Shown here one piece after another: positions 16,801 through 24,322 of a stretch of 64,000 nt of DNA. How positions within the stretch are numbered: position 1 is the stretch's first letter; every line of letters begins with the position of its first letter. The position numbers and the translations under genes are program-made. Source of the DNA: an uncultured Eubacteriales bacterium (GTDB taxonomy: Bacteria > Bacillota > Clostridia > Oscillospirales > Acutalibacteraceae); assembly GCA_900315255.1 (NCBI GenBank), contig OMYH01000012.1:1-64000 (forward strand). The letters are read 5' to 3'. The notes beneath the pieces were generated by a model. The model saw only the letters and a list, made by a program, of their open reading frames with translations. It was not told where the DNA came from and did no database searches.

Positions 16801-17927
16801 CTGTCAGCTTGTCAAAGACGCTTTATGCAGTCTGGCAGACAAAAACAGCTGTTGTTACATGGAAAAATGATGATGGTACAGTTCTTGAAACTGATGAAAA
16901 TGTGTTGTACGGCACAATGCCCGAGTACAACGGCGAAACACCGACAAAGGCGGCTACAGCAGAAAAGACATACACCTTCGCAGGCTGGGATAAGGAGATT
17001 GCAGCAGTAACAGGCGATGTGACTTATACTGCAACTTTTACAGACGATACAAATACATATACAGTAAAGTTTGTAAACGAGGACGGAACAGAGCTGCAGA
17101 GCGAGGTTCTTGCTTACGGCACAATGCCCGAGTATAAGGGCGAAACACCGATAAAGGCGGCTACAGCAGAAAAGACATACACCTTCGCAGGCTGGGATAA
17201 GGAGATCGCAGCAGTAACAGGCGATGTGACTTATACTGCAACGTTTACAGACGATACAAATACATATACAGTAAAGTTTGTAAATGAGGACGGAACAGAG
17301 CTGCAGAGCGAGGTTCTTGCTTACGGCACAATGCCAGAGTATAAGGGCGAAACACCGATAAAGGCAGATGACGAGATTTACAGCTATACATTTACTGAAT
17401 GGGATAAAGAACTAACAGCAGTAACGGAAAACATTACCTATACAGCTGTTTATACGCAGAATCAGACTGCTTTCCGGGTTTTCATAGATGATTACTCAAA
17501 AGGAAAGGCTGATATAGACGGCGTTGTTTCGGGTAATTATTACAGAGGAGAGGTAAAGTTTACCGTATCCGCTGATCAAGCGATAGCATTTGGCATAGAT
17601 AATAAAGATAATACTTACACCCGTATGTACTGCGAGGAAAAGGATAACCGTTCTTATGAGTTCTTTGTAAATGTGACTGATCATGATGTATATCTTGTAG
17701 ATGGATTCAAGGGTGATGCCGATCTGAACGGTAAGGTTCAGCTCAGAGACGCATCAAAGATAGCTAATCATATGATCGATGTAAATGCTATTAATGATCC
17801 TCTGAATCTTTTTATCGGTGACGCAGATGCAAACGGAAAAATTCAGCTGAAAGATTCCTCAAGAATAGCTAACTATATGGTTGATATGGCTTCTATTAAT
17901 TGGGATTTGAACACGAGTGATCAATAA
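13806..17927 (+). CDS. Giant pilus-tip-like surface protein: FMN-binding, vWA, Listeria-Bacteroides repeats, C-terminal dockerin
   Basis: 1373 residues. The start is GTG 13806, because AAAGGAGG (13788-13795) rules out the upstream in-frame codons; it gives a clean signal peptide ending SSAFA. Residues about 30-245 hold two FMN-binding-like domains; the second has DAVTGAT near 211, the pattern to which ApbE attaches FMN, and the first has DAVSSAS. A third, degenerate unit lies near 340-440. A von Willebrand A domain begins near 594 with the MIDAS motif DISGS, then SGTNM and ISDFD. Listeria-Bacteroides repeats fill about 937-1225. Residues about 1302-1367 form a type I dockerin (GDADLNGKVQLRD, GDADANGKIQLKD). 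There is no LPXTG-type signal or C-terminal membrane helix. It is first in the pilus operon; vWA tips are usual in Gram-positive pili, a dockerin is not. Confidence 0.82.
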   Translation: MTKRIISMLLITVMMFTIIPSSAFAVTESQIAEDGEYTSAYLYGYKKGELKYRADLTVGVENGLISTLSISNCTSDKLYKAFTPQLISAYTDIPASVSYVEAVEADSGSGFDAVSSASVKSSYSKSAKYSVNLKEAIIDALSNAPVKETSLSGEIYSGSAKVNNYDLTMNVTVLNDTIVDIEADKDKSTGSWETLVTNLKSSYVGKNTDSIDAVTGATPYTTAVNTAVLDALSSANASAQPKILEGENQTWTKGSGKKLRFKSSSEFINFLKLLIDSREVSNAYYTTKSGSTIVEVDSSFLETLAAGEHTVSIVSTDGTASTKFTVKSSGSSSESISDGTYTDEGAVKGYYNNSTIPATVSITVSNGQFGNITASTTATFNKDQWTLEDTIKIFADALTNREATVAAISSVTFSSSSSWADEQTFSDLKQLLLSAVGGTSEDGDTIKTYTGNGSSYDITIEVGETIRLISSYSNSSYRQWTTSEWDGDEQLYTDDQNESGNTIEVVGKAEGLQTYKYYGQWLSTNDEVFNITVVSSSTPEEPEEDEEDLPVPDHVKSISGSGDDYTISLNVTGKDVTSSSTTTTQGSTVNKGTNLVMVIDISGSIVGKESALNSAIRSLVNGLPDSSQVGVVTFNESAAMSKVYSKNTISGLNFSGVEDSGTNMATGISAAATLLNGSGWTNSDNNKAMVIISDFDIADYANSINGAKTAKNAKTTIYSVKIDSNTVGEASLTELSSDNKNASIPSVTRYISSEYPNASAVNNSMLGMFNQATVTTGTKDSDKTYVYGAGGGNWSEIFAEIQETQQITTVTETTVHTNKVIIEDVLSDYVDFSGTGTNFGITVDGLTSSQYTVEVSGQKATVTFSPTFELNADSVYTVKIPVKPTEAAQAAAHAAASNSVELPTNNGASLSYAYGDNDVKTVPYAETPVITVSKEFTHTLSYDANGGDNAPAEQTVTNKANSVEFHVSTAAPTKENCDFIGWAESENGEVKYYANDPVTVSLSKTLYAVWQTKTAVVTWKNDDGTVLETDENVLYGTMPEYNGETPTKAATAEKTYTFAGWDKEIAAVTGDVTYTATFTDDTNTYTVKFVNEDGTELQSEVLAYGTMPEYKGETPIKAATAEKTYTFAGWDKEIAAVTGDVTYTATFTDDTNTYTVKFVNEDGTELQSEVLAYGTMPEYKGETPIKADDEIYSYTFTEWDKELTAVTENITYTAVYTQNQTAFRVFIDDYSKGKADIDGVVSGNYYRGEVKFTVSADQAIAFGIDNKDNTYTRMYCEEKDNRSYEFFVNVTDHDVYLVDGFKGDADLNGKVQLRDASKIANHMIDVNAINDPLNLFIGDADANGKIQLKDSSRIANYMVDMASINWDLNTSDQ
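16846..17465 (+). repeat. Three tandem coding repeats of 207 bp
   Basis: The landmark GGCACAATGCC recurs at 16911, 17118 and (with one change) 17325, giving a 207-bp, 69-residue period. Each unit encodes a Listeria-Bacteroides repeat (YTFAGWDKEIAAVTGDVTYT). The stretches from unit 1 into unit 2 and unit 2 into unit 3 are nearly identical in DNA; the third unit diverges. Confidence 0.85.
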
Positions 17928-17983
17928 ATCATGTATCCGAGTTTTAAATCGACGAATTTCGGATTATTGATATTACAGAGTCA

Positions 17984-18021
17984 GGGCAATACCGTAAGGC
18001 ATTATTTTTACGGTGTTGCCC
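17984..18021 (+). promoter_or_regulatory. Perfect intergenic hairpin between tip and backbone pilin genes
   Basis: GGGCAATACCGTAA (17984-17997) pairs with TTACGGTGTTGCCC (18008-18021), with one mismatch and a ten-base loop. No T-run follows; the pilin ribosome site comes next. It is probably an mRNA processing or stability element rather than a terminator. Confidence 0.6.
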
Positions 18022-18039
18022 GTAGAAAAGGAGAAAAAT

Positions 18040-19701
18040 ATGAAAAAGATTATATCGGTTTTTTTAGCATTACTAATGCTGATGGGATTAACGAGCGCTT
18101 TTTTGGCAATATCGGCTTCTGCAGATTCCGAAGCGACTACAACGGTAACTCCCGACAATGAGGAGATCGTATTTAATGTAAGCAGAAATGGGAACGTTCT
18201 TACCGTAAATTTTGATGCTGCAAAAGATTTTTCTATCGACGGACTGCTGTTGCAGCAATCTTATGCTGACAATATTACGTTTAACGCAGCGAACGCAGAT
18301 GAATTGAAGGACTCTGCTTTCCCGGTACAGGTATTTAATCCTTCCAACAACAAATTAGCATTTACGGGCAATGTTTCAGTAAATCAAGGGGAAACGCTTC
18401 TGTCGTTTGATTACACTATAAGTGACGGATTTAAGGAAGAAACAGACTATACTATCAGTTATGCCATTGGTGAGGCTTATTCCGATCTGTATGACATTGT
18501 TTATGATGATCTTGAAGGTAAGAATTTCACAGTAACATATCGTGAAGACCCCGTAACGGTTTATCATAACGTTACATTCGTAAACAACGGTACACAATAC
18601 GGCGATGTTATTACGGTTGAAGACGGCAAAGCAACAGCTGCACCCGAAACAGATCCTACAAAGGAAAATGCAGCATTCAAGCACTGGTCACTTACTAACG
18701 GCGGTACAGCTTATGATTTTGCAGCTCCGGTCACAGATGATATTACTTTGTATGCCGTGTATGACGCTGAGACAGTAAACGGCAGCAATACTGTTGATCT
18801 GTCTAAGGTTGAGATCAAAAAGACATTAAATAAAGACGCTAACGTTTCTATTGATGAGACTTTTACCTTTAAGCTTGAATATGTAAGCATGAAGCCCGCC
18901 GCATCGTCGGGTCAGGTCGCAGATGAATCAGCTATCCCGAACAATATCACAGCAGTGATCAACAACTCTGGCTCCGTTAAGCTTACAAGCGCAGAGTTCC
19001 CGATCGGCGGCGTTTATACTTATAAGGTTACAGAGGTACAGGGATCAACACCCGGTATGACATATGATACAACAGAGTATACTCTTGATCTTGAAATTGA
19101 GGAGAACAATAACGGCAATCTTGAGCTTGACACTGTAGTTGTAAAGAAGAACGGCGAGAAAGCTTCACTTGATTTCACAAACAGCTATGCGCCTACAACA
19201 ACTTTGAAAGTTAGCAAAAAGGTTACCGGAGAAGGAAATAATCCTCTCAGAAACAATAAGAAGTTTAACTTTTCAATCACGTTTACAGAGTCGTCTGTTT
19301 CAAATGAGCAGAAGGTTAGAGTAAACGGAACAGAGCTTGTTTACGGTACAGCATTTGAATTTACGCTGGGTGACGGCGAAGAACTTGAATTTACAAATAT
19401 CCCCGAAGGCACTAAATACACGATCATCGAGAAAGGCGAGGAGTATTACACACCGTCTGCAGAGATCATTTCCGGGGATACCGGAGATAAAAAGAACGGC
19501 ACATATGCTTCCGATCTTACTGTGTCTGATGTAACAATCGTCAAGGGTACAAACGAAGCAAAAATTACAAATACATACAGTATCACACCTCCGACAGGAT
19601 TATTCTTTAACAATGACATGTTTGTGATTCTTGCAGTTGCAATGCTTGCTCTGACAGGTACATTTATTGTAAATCGTAAGCTTAGCAAAGCAAGAAGGTA
19701 A
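18040..19701 (+). CDS. Backbone (major) pilin with N-terminal cohesin-like domain and PPTG sorting signal
   Basis: 553 residues from ATG 18040 (AAGGAG at 18028-18033; the upstream ATG at 18013 lies in the hairpin). It has a signal peptide ending near SASA. Residues about 30-175 are beta-rich with a pattern seen in cohesins (NVLTVNFDAAKD, then GETLLSFDYTISDGFKEET and FTVTYRE). A Listeria-Bacteroides-like repeat spans about 180-240. About 252-385 resembles the FctA/Spy0128 isopeptide pilin domain (VEIKKTLNKDANVSIDETFT, with YTYKVTE and TNSY), and about 386-510 is a Cna-B-type domain (TLKVSKKVTG, YTIIEKGE, ITNTY). The end is PPTGLF, a membrane helix and the basic tail NRKLSKARR, a sortase signal. 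It should be polymerised by the class B sortase downstream. The cohesin reading is by pattern only. Confidence 0.82.
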   Translation: MKKIISVFLALLMLMGLTSAFLAISASADSEATTTVTPDNEEIVFNVSRNGNVLTVNFDAAKDFSIDGLLLQQSYADNITFNAANADELKDSAFPVQVFNPSNNKLAFTGNVSVNQGETLLSFDYTISDGFKEETDYTISYAIGEAYSDLYDIVYDDLEGKNFTVTYREDPVTVYHNVTFVNNGTQYGDVITVEDGKATAAPETDPTKENAAFKHWSLTNGGTAYDFAAPVTDDITLYAVYDAETVNGSNTVDLSKVEIKKTLNKDANVSIDETFTFKLEYVSMKPAASSGQVADESAIPNNITAVINNSGSVKLTSAEFPIGGVYTYKVTEVQGSTPGMTYDTTEYTLDLEIEENNNGNLELDTVVVKKNGEKASLDFTNSYAPTTTLKVSKKVTGEGNNPLRNNKKFNFSITFTESSVSNEQKVRVNGTELVYGTAFEFTLGDGEELEFTNIPEGTKYTIIEKGEEYYTPSAEIISGDTGDKKNGTYASDLTVSDVTIVKGTNEAKITNTYSITPPTGLFFNNDMFVILAVAMLALTGTFIVNRKLSKARR

Positions 19702-19726
19702 AAATAATGAATCGGAAGGGGACATA

Positions 19727-20347
19727 ATGATGAAGAAAACGCTGTTTGCTATATATACAGCTGTGTTCTTTATGATGTCTGTGATAACTAATGCAAGTGC
19801 CGATCAGATCAGACTGCCTGTTTCACAGGTCGTATCTTGCGAAGGTCAAGAAACCGATTCCGAACCCTTTGTAGGTAACTATACTTTAACAGCAGTAGAT
19901 AAAGATGCGCCTATGCCTGAAGGTACTGTGAACGGAAAGTATGAGTTCAGCATTGCAGGCAGTTCGACTTATATTTTACCTGAGATCAAAACAAACAACC
20001 AAGGTCAATGGGAATATACCATCACCGGAAATAATCTTACTTCAAAACCTAATGATAACGTGATCTGTCTTACGCTTTATGCTGTTGATCAAGGCGGAGA
20101 TACGGAGCTTGTTTCTGTTGCGCGAAATTCTGATGGCAAAAAAAGCAATCTGATTTTTAATGTCTCGGTGATAAATGAAAAGCCGCAGAGCAGTTCGAAA
20201 AGCTCTGAAGTATATTCGTCAAAAATAACATCATCGGGAATCATATATTCACTGAAGACCGGGTATATCTCAAACATCATTGCTTATGTAATTGTTTTGG
20301 TATTGAGTGCGGCTGTGTTTGTTTTATTGAAGCATAGAACTGATTAA
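19727..20347 (+). CDS. Minor pilin / pilus anchor subunit (FctB-like position)
   Basis: 206 residues with a signal peptide (MMKKTLFAIYTAVFFMMSVI, ending near NASA), one beta domain of about 120 residues (FVGNYTLTAVDKDAPMPEGT, YILPEIKTNNQGQWEYTI), a Ser-rich stalk, then a C-terminal membrane helix and the tail KHRTD. A pentapeptide SLKTG sits at the place of a sorting signal, just before the helix, although it is not canonical LPXTG. The domain order and operon position match the minor pilins that anchor FCT-type pili to the wall. GGAAGGGG at 19714-19721 sets ATG 19727. Confidence 0.7.
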   Translation: MMKKTLFAIYTAVFFMMSVITNASADQIRLPVSQVVSCEGQETDSEPFVGNYTLTAVDKDAPMPEGTVNGKYEFSIAGSSTYILPEIKTNNQGQWEYTITGNNLTSKPNDNVICLTLYAVDQGGDTELVSVARNSDGKKSNLIFNVSVINEKPQSSSKSSEVYSSKITSSGIIYSLKTGYISNIIAYVIVLVLSAAVFVLLKHRTD

Positions 20348-20351
20348 AATA

Positions 20352-20383
20352 AAGCAGAGTATCTATATTCAGGTACTCTGCTT
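20352..20383 (+). promoter_or_regulatory. Intergenic hairpin between minor pilin and sortase genes
   Basis: AAGCAGAGTA (20352-20361) pairs perfectly with TACTCTGCTT (20374-20383). No T-run follows. It may set the ratio of structural to enzyme mRNA. Confidence 0.6.
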
Positions 20384-20406
20384 GATGTTGATTTCAGAGG
20401 ATTAAA

Positions 20407-21294
20407 ATGAATATAAAAAAATATATCGGATATCTATTAATTTTCACAGAAAAAATAATGAGTATATTTGTAATCTCGTTTCTTCTGTTAATAATAATAC
20501 TTTCAATGTTTGTCCTTATGGACAATAAAAAAATAATAACAGAAGCCGAAAGCTCCAATTATAAGGCGTATAAACCTGTGAAGGATGATATAATTTCGTT
20601 TAACGAATTAAAAAACAGAAATCATGATGTTTTAGGATGGATAACAATAGATAATACATCTATAGATTATCCCATCGTGCAGGGAGAAACCAATGAAACA
20701 TATATAAATAAATCTATATACGGAGATTTTAGTCTTACAGGAGCAATTTTTTTGGATTCTCGGAATACAGCCGATCCGGAAACAAATATTGTTTCTATTA
20801 TATACGGACACAACATGGTTGGAGATGCGATGTTTGGCGGAATAGATCTCTTCGAAAATAGCGACTATTTTAACGATCACCTTACCGGCACTCTGTTTAT
20901 AGATGATAAATACTATAAGCTCAATATTTTTTCTTTCTTCAAGGCGAACGGATATAACAGCTATGTTTATAATACTTCGATAAATAAAGATGATTACAAT
21001 GAATGGGTGAATGCAATTATTGCAATGTCTGTTAATAGGACAAATAATATTCCGCATGGAGAACCTGTGCTGCTGTTGAGCACGTGTTCTAAGGATGAAA
21101 CAGACGGACGCTGTGTGCTTGCAGCAACGATCACTGAAGGAGAAGCCCCTTTGAGAGAAAAAGAAGATGAGAAAAAGACAGATCTTACGGTGCATCTTAT
21201 GAATTATAACTTAGACAATATACCTTTTAAATATATTATCGTTTACTGTTGCTTTTTGATCATTATAACTTTAGCGTTCATAAAAAAGAGGTAG
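20407..21294 (+). CDS. Class B sortase, probable pilus polymerase
   Basis: 295 residues with an N-terminal membrane helix (about 15-38) and a second hydrophobic segment at the C-terminus. The sortase core has the catalytic His in IYGHNM near 134, Cys in LLSTCSKDE near 226 and Arg in DGRCVL near 235. The N-terminal NRNHDVLGWITIDNTSIDYP and YIYG-type NKSIYGDFSLTGAIFLDSRN segments are class B features. In FCT-type pilus regions a class B sortase (SrtC2 type) links backbone pilins by isopeptide bonds, and here it follows the pilin genes directly. It should recognise the PPTG signal of the backbone protein. Confidence 0.9.
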   Translation: MNIKKYIGYLLIFTEKIMSIFVISFLLLIIILSMFVLMDNKKIITEAESSNYKAYKPVKDDIISFNELKNRNHDVLGWITIDNTSIDYPIVQGETNETYINKSIYGDFSLTGAIFLDSRNTADPETNIVSIIYGHNMVGDAMFGGIDLFENSDYFNDHLTGTLFIDDKYYKLNIFSFFKANGYNSYVYNTSINKDDYNEWVNAIIAMSVNRTNNIPHGEPVLLLSTCSKDETDGRCVLAATITEGEAPLREKEDEKKTDLTVHLMNYNLDNIPFKYIIVYCCFLIIITLAFIKKR

Positions 21295-21297
21295 TGC

Positions 21298-21885
21298 ATG
21301 AAGAAACAAGAAAACACAGCAAAAACTGAAGTATCTTCCGATATGGAATTAAAAGATGGAAATGAAACCGGTAATAAAAAAACAGGCGACCGAACTTTAC
21401 TCTGCGATCTGATAGCATTTGTATTAAAGATAGGTTGGATCGTATTAGTTTTTTTACTGGTTTTAAAATTCATTGTCGGAATTACAATTAATCATGGGGA
21501 GAGAATGACTCCTGCTTTTTCAGATTCCGATCTGATAGTATACTACAGGTTAGCAGCTGATTTTCAAACAGGAGATTGTGTTGTATACGCAGGCGAAGGC
21601 AATACCCTGCTGATCGGAAGAGTAATAGCCAAAGAGGGGGATACGGTCGATATTACGTCAGACGGGCTGATGGTAAATGGCTATTACACAACAGAGAAGT
21701 ATGCGAATGGTGATATTGTTTTGTTTGAAGGAGGAGCCGAATTTCCGATGACGCTGTCATACGGAGAGTATTTTGTGCTCGCCGATAATCGCTCTGAGGG
21801 TTCGGACAGCAGAAATTACGGGGCTTTATCGAACGGTATTATTAAAGGACGGGTTTTGCTTTCGTTAAGATGGAGAAATTTTTAG
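21298..21885 (+). CDS. Signal-peptidase-I-like pilus assembly protein lacking the Ser/Lys dyad (SipA type)
   Basis: 195 residues: a charged cytoplasmic N-terminus, one membrane helix (about 43-62) and a signal peptidase I fold (MTPAFSDSDLIVYYRL, RVIAKEGDTVDI, YFVLADNRSEGSDSR and YG). The catalytic Ser that should precede MxP is an Arg (GERMTP, near 67), and the Lys that should precede RVI is a Gly (IGRVI, near 107). Streptococcal SipA of FCT pilus regions likewise lacks the dyad, with Asp and Gly at these places, and acts as an assembly chaperone rather than a protease. That role is inferred here from the matching loss and operon position, three bases after the sortase. Confidence 0.85.
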   Translation: MKKQENTAKTEVSSDMELKDGNETGNKKTGDRTLLCDLIAFVLKIGWIVLVFLLVLKFIVGITINHGERMTPAFSDSDLIVYYRLAADFQTGDCVVYAGEGNTLLIGRVIAKEGDTVDITSDGLMVNGYYTTEKYANGDIVLFEGGAEFPMTLSYGEYFVLADNRSEGSDSRNYGALSNGIIKGRVLLSLRWRNF

Positions 21886-21937
21886 TATGATATAAGACGC
21901 CCTCTGCATAAATACCGCCTAACGGTTATGCTTACAT

Positions 21938-22051
21938 TTAAGGAACCACTGATTAAATCACGTCCTTCGGACTGAGCACCAAATTTGCTTGCATCTTTAG
22001 TCTCGCCTGCCGGCTCGATCGGTGCTTCTGCTGCAATCAGTGTCTCCTTAA
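21938..22051 (+). mobile_element. MITE-like element, copy 2 (inverted, internally deleted)
   Basis: It starts TTAAGGAACCACTGATTAAA and ends CAGTGTCTCCTTAA. The first 60 bases are the near-exact reverse complement of the right end of the copy at 35.9 kb, so it lies in the opposite orientation. At 114 bp it lacks the middle part of the long copies. Confidence 0.82.
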
Positions 22052-22104
22052 GAAATAATAATATGTGCTATATTGCCATACATCTTTTCAGATAAATCAA
22101 ATTG

Positions 22105-22132
22105 ATCGCCTTGAGAGTTCAAGGCGATTTTT
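22105..22132 (+). terminator. Rho-independent terminator after the pilus operon
   Basis: ATCGCCTTGA (22105-22114) pairs perfectly with TCAAGGCGAT (22119-22128), loop of four, then a T-run. Being symmetrical it may also end the minus-strand ECF operon. Confidence 0.85.
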
Positions 22133-22156
22133 GTGCTGAATTTCTTAATATTTATC

Positions 22157-23581
22157 TTAACTTATTTTTCCGTTTTCAATATGCAGAATATGTGTGCAGC
22201 AGCGTTCGATAAGCTCGGAGTCGTGTGTGACAACCAGAACTGTACACTCGTCCGAAATACTGCTGAGCAGCTCTGCGGTAGATTCCATACCGGTGAAATC
22301 AAGTCCGCTTGTCGGTTCGTCAAATACGAGAAGACTTTTCTTTGCAAGGAGCGCAGATGCTATTGCGACTCTCTGTTTTTGTCCGCCGGAGAGTGACATC
22401 GGGTGACGGTTTTTATATTGTTCAATGCCGAGCCTTTTGAGGATCACAAGTGCATTTTCTTCATCACTTTCATCTGCACCGAGCATCACCTCTTCAAGTA
22501 CCGTTTCTGCGAAAAGCTGATGATTAACATCCTGCATTACCATATAAGATATCTTCCGCATTTTTCCGGAATTGTACGAGATCCCGTCTATTATCACCTT
22601 ACCCTTGAAGCCTCGCTGCAAACCGCACAGACATTTTACAAATGTCGATTTTCCTGCCCCGTTGTGTCCTGTTACAGCAGTGACGGAATTCTTCGGTAAT
22701 CCCAGGCTGCTTATTTTCAGCGCAGAATGTTTTCCATAGCTGTAATTAAAATCATGTAAACTTATATTACTGTCCGACCTGAATTTCTTAACGGCGTGAA
22801 TCCCGGGTTTATCATCAAAGTAATTCTTTTGAGATTTACATGTACGCAATCCCATTTGATTCAGACATTTTGTATCAAGCGAGAAAAAAGTGTTCCCGTC
22901 ATACTCCTTGATGATCTGACCGTTCTCCATAAATATCACCCTGTCGCACAGTGAAGACAGCCACTCTAAACGATGCTCCGCAATTACTATCGTTTTACCG
23001 CTGTTCTTCCAAAGCCGCAGAATATTCTTCAGCTGTTCGATGGAATCAACATCGAGATTTGATGTCGGTTCGTCAAGTACAAATATCTCGGGCTGCATAG
23101 CCGCAGCTCCGGCGCAGGCTATCTTTTGCTTTTCACCACCTGATAGCTTAAAGATACTTCGATCAAGCAGATCATTTATCTGCATCTGAGCTACAGCTTT
23201 TTTGACCCTTTTGTGTATCTCGCACTCGGGCAGTCCCATATTCTCGCAGCCGAAAGCGATCTCGGTTGTTGTGTCAACGCAGAAAAACTGACTGCGAGGA
23301 TTCTGAAAAACGCTGCCTACTGTGCCTGCAATATCTTCAATTGGCGTATCACCGATACTTTTTCCGAAAACGGTTGTTTTGCCGCAAAGCTCGCCCTCGT
23401 AATAATGAGGAATAAGTCCGTTCAGAAGCCTTGTAACAGTTGTTTTACCGCAGCCTGATCCACCGCAGAGCAGCACGCATTCACCCGTGGAGATCGTCAG
23501 ATCAACATCATTCAATACGTTTTCTTCTCCGTTCTGATATCTGAATCTTACATTTTTTATTTCTGCAGCAATTGTACTCAT
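22157..23581 (-). CDS. ECF transporter double ATP-binding protein (EcfA-EcfA' type)
   Basis: 474 residues with two ABC ATPase domains in one chain. The first has Walker A CGGSGCGKTTVTR and signature LSGGEKQK; the second has GHNGAGKSTFVKC and LSGGQKQR. It energises uptake together with the EcfT membrane protein encoded just upstream. The start ATG at 23581-23579 overlaps the stop of ecfT (ATGA) and follows AAAGGT. The longer frame up to 23677 lies inside ecfT and is rejected. It is last in the minus-strand operon. Confidence 0.9.
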   Translation of the reverse strand: MSTIAAEIKNVRFRYQNGEENVLNDVDLTISTGECVLLCGGSGCGKTTVTRLLNGLIPHYYEGELCGKTTVFGKSIGDTPIEDIAGTVGSVFQNPRSQFFCVDTTTEIAFGCENMGLPECEIHKRVKKAVAQMQINDLLDRSIFKLSGGEKQKIACAGAAAMQPEIFVLDEPTSNLDVDSIEQLKNILRLWKNSGKTIVIAEHRLEWLSSLCDRVIFMENGQIIKEYDGNTFFSLDTKCLNQMGLRTCKSQKNYFDDKPGIHAVKKFRSDSNISLHDFNYSYGKHSALKISSLGLPKNSVTAVTGHNGAGKSTFVKCLCGLQRGFKGKVIIDGISYNSGKMRKISYMVMQDVNHQLFAETVLEEVMLGADESDEENALVILKRLGIEQYKNRHPMSLSGGQKQRVAIASALLAKKSLLVFDEPTSGLDFTGMESTAELLSSISDECTVLVVTHDSELIERCCTHILHIENGKIS

Positions 23582-24321
23582 ATTACCAAACCGACCTTTC
23601 CGAGTACCCAAAGAATATATACTATAAACACTGACAGGAGAATAACAACATCCTGAATGTGAAACCCTATCCTGCATATGTTCGTTCGGCGAGTCGATGT
23701 TCCAAGTCCTCGTGTCAAAGCCGCCGCCGAAAGCTCGCTGCCTATGTTTACAGAGCAGACCATAAGAGGGATAAGTCTGTATTCAAAAAGCTTTCCTGCG
23801 TGCTTTCCTCCGAGTCGGATATCACGCATTTTCATTGCGGTGTTAATTGCAGAAAATTCTTCCAGAACAGTGGGGAAGAAGCGAAACATAACGGACATAG
23901 GTATGGTGATCTGCTGTGGAATATGCATTCTGTGCATTGATGCAATAAACTCGCTGACGGTAGTCGATGACAGCGTATATGCACCCATAATCAGTCCGGG
24001 CATAAGCCGCACAAAGATCAGGCAGCATAACCCGATCACACTCAAAGCAGCGCCCGTAAGAGTGGGTACAAGAAATATTTCCGCCGATTTTAGCGTCACA
24101 TAAATAATACCAAAAAATAAGGCTTTTTTGTATTGCTGCGAAGTTAACAGCAGAATGATCGGGAGAACTGACAGTGCGATCACAGCGTAACGAACTGTCT
24201 TTATTTCGCTTCCCGTTCCGCCAAGAGCGAATATTACAAGCGTTATCATCACCGATAGCTTTGTTCTCGGGTCGAGGATCAGTCCACGGTTCTCAATGTC
24301 TGCCGTAAATAACCCTGTCAT
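23578..24321 (-). CDS. EcfT-like transmembrane component of an ECF transporter
   Basis: 247 residues with about five membrane helices and a cytoplasmic coupling region holding the family motif in AALTRGLG, where Arg-Gly contacts the ATPases. The start MTGLFTADIENRGLILDPRT matches the usual N-terminus (DPRTK). It forms the scaffold between the S component, encoded first in this operon, and the double ATPase overlapping its 3' end. It starts one base after the stop of the ABC gene. Confidence 0.88.
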   Translation of the reverse strand: MTGLFTADIENRGLILDPRTKLSVMITLVIFALGGTGSEIKTVRYAVIALSVLPIILLLTSQQYKKALFFGIIYVTLKSAEIFLVPTLTGAALSVIGLCCLIFVRLMPGLIMGAYTLSSTTVSEFIASMHRMHIPQQITIPMSVMFRFFPTVLEEFSAINTAMKMRDIRLGGKHAGKLFEYRLIPLMVCSVNIGSELSAAALTRGLGTSTRRTNICRIGFHIQDVVILLSVFIVYILWVLGKVGLVI

Positions 24322-24322
24322 A

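Noticed and set aside
22133-22396. Plus-strand ORFs opposite the ECF ATPase genes
   Set aside because: They mirror well-supported minus-strand genes and have no ribosome sites.
23582-23677. Longer N-terminus of the double ATPase
   Set aside because: It overlaps the ecfT coding region and lacks family similarity; ATG 23581 overlaps the ecfT stop as coupled genes do.
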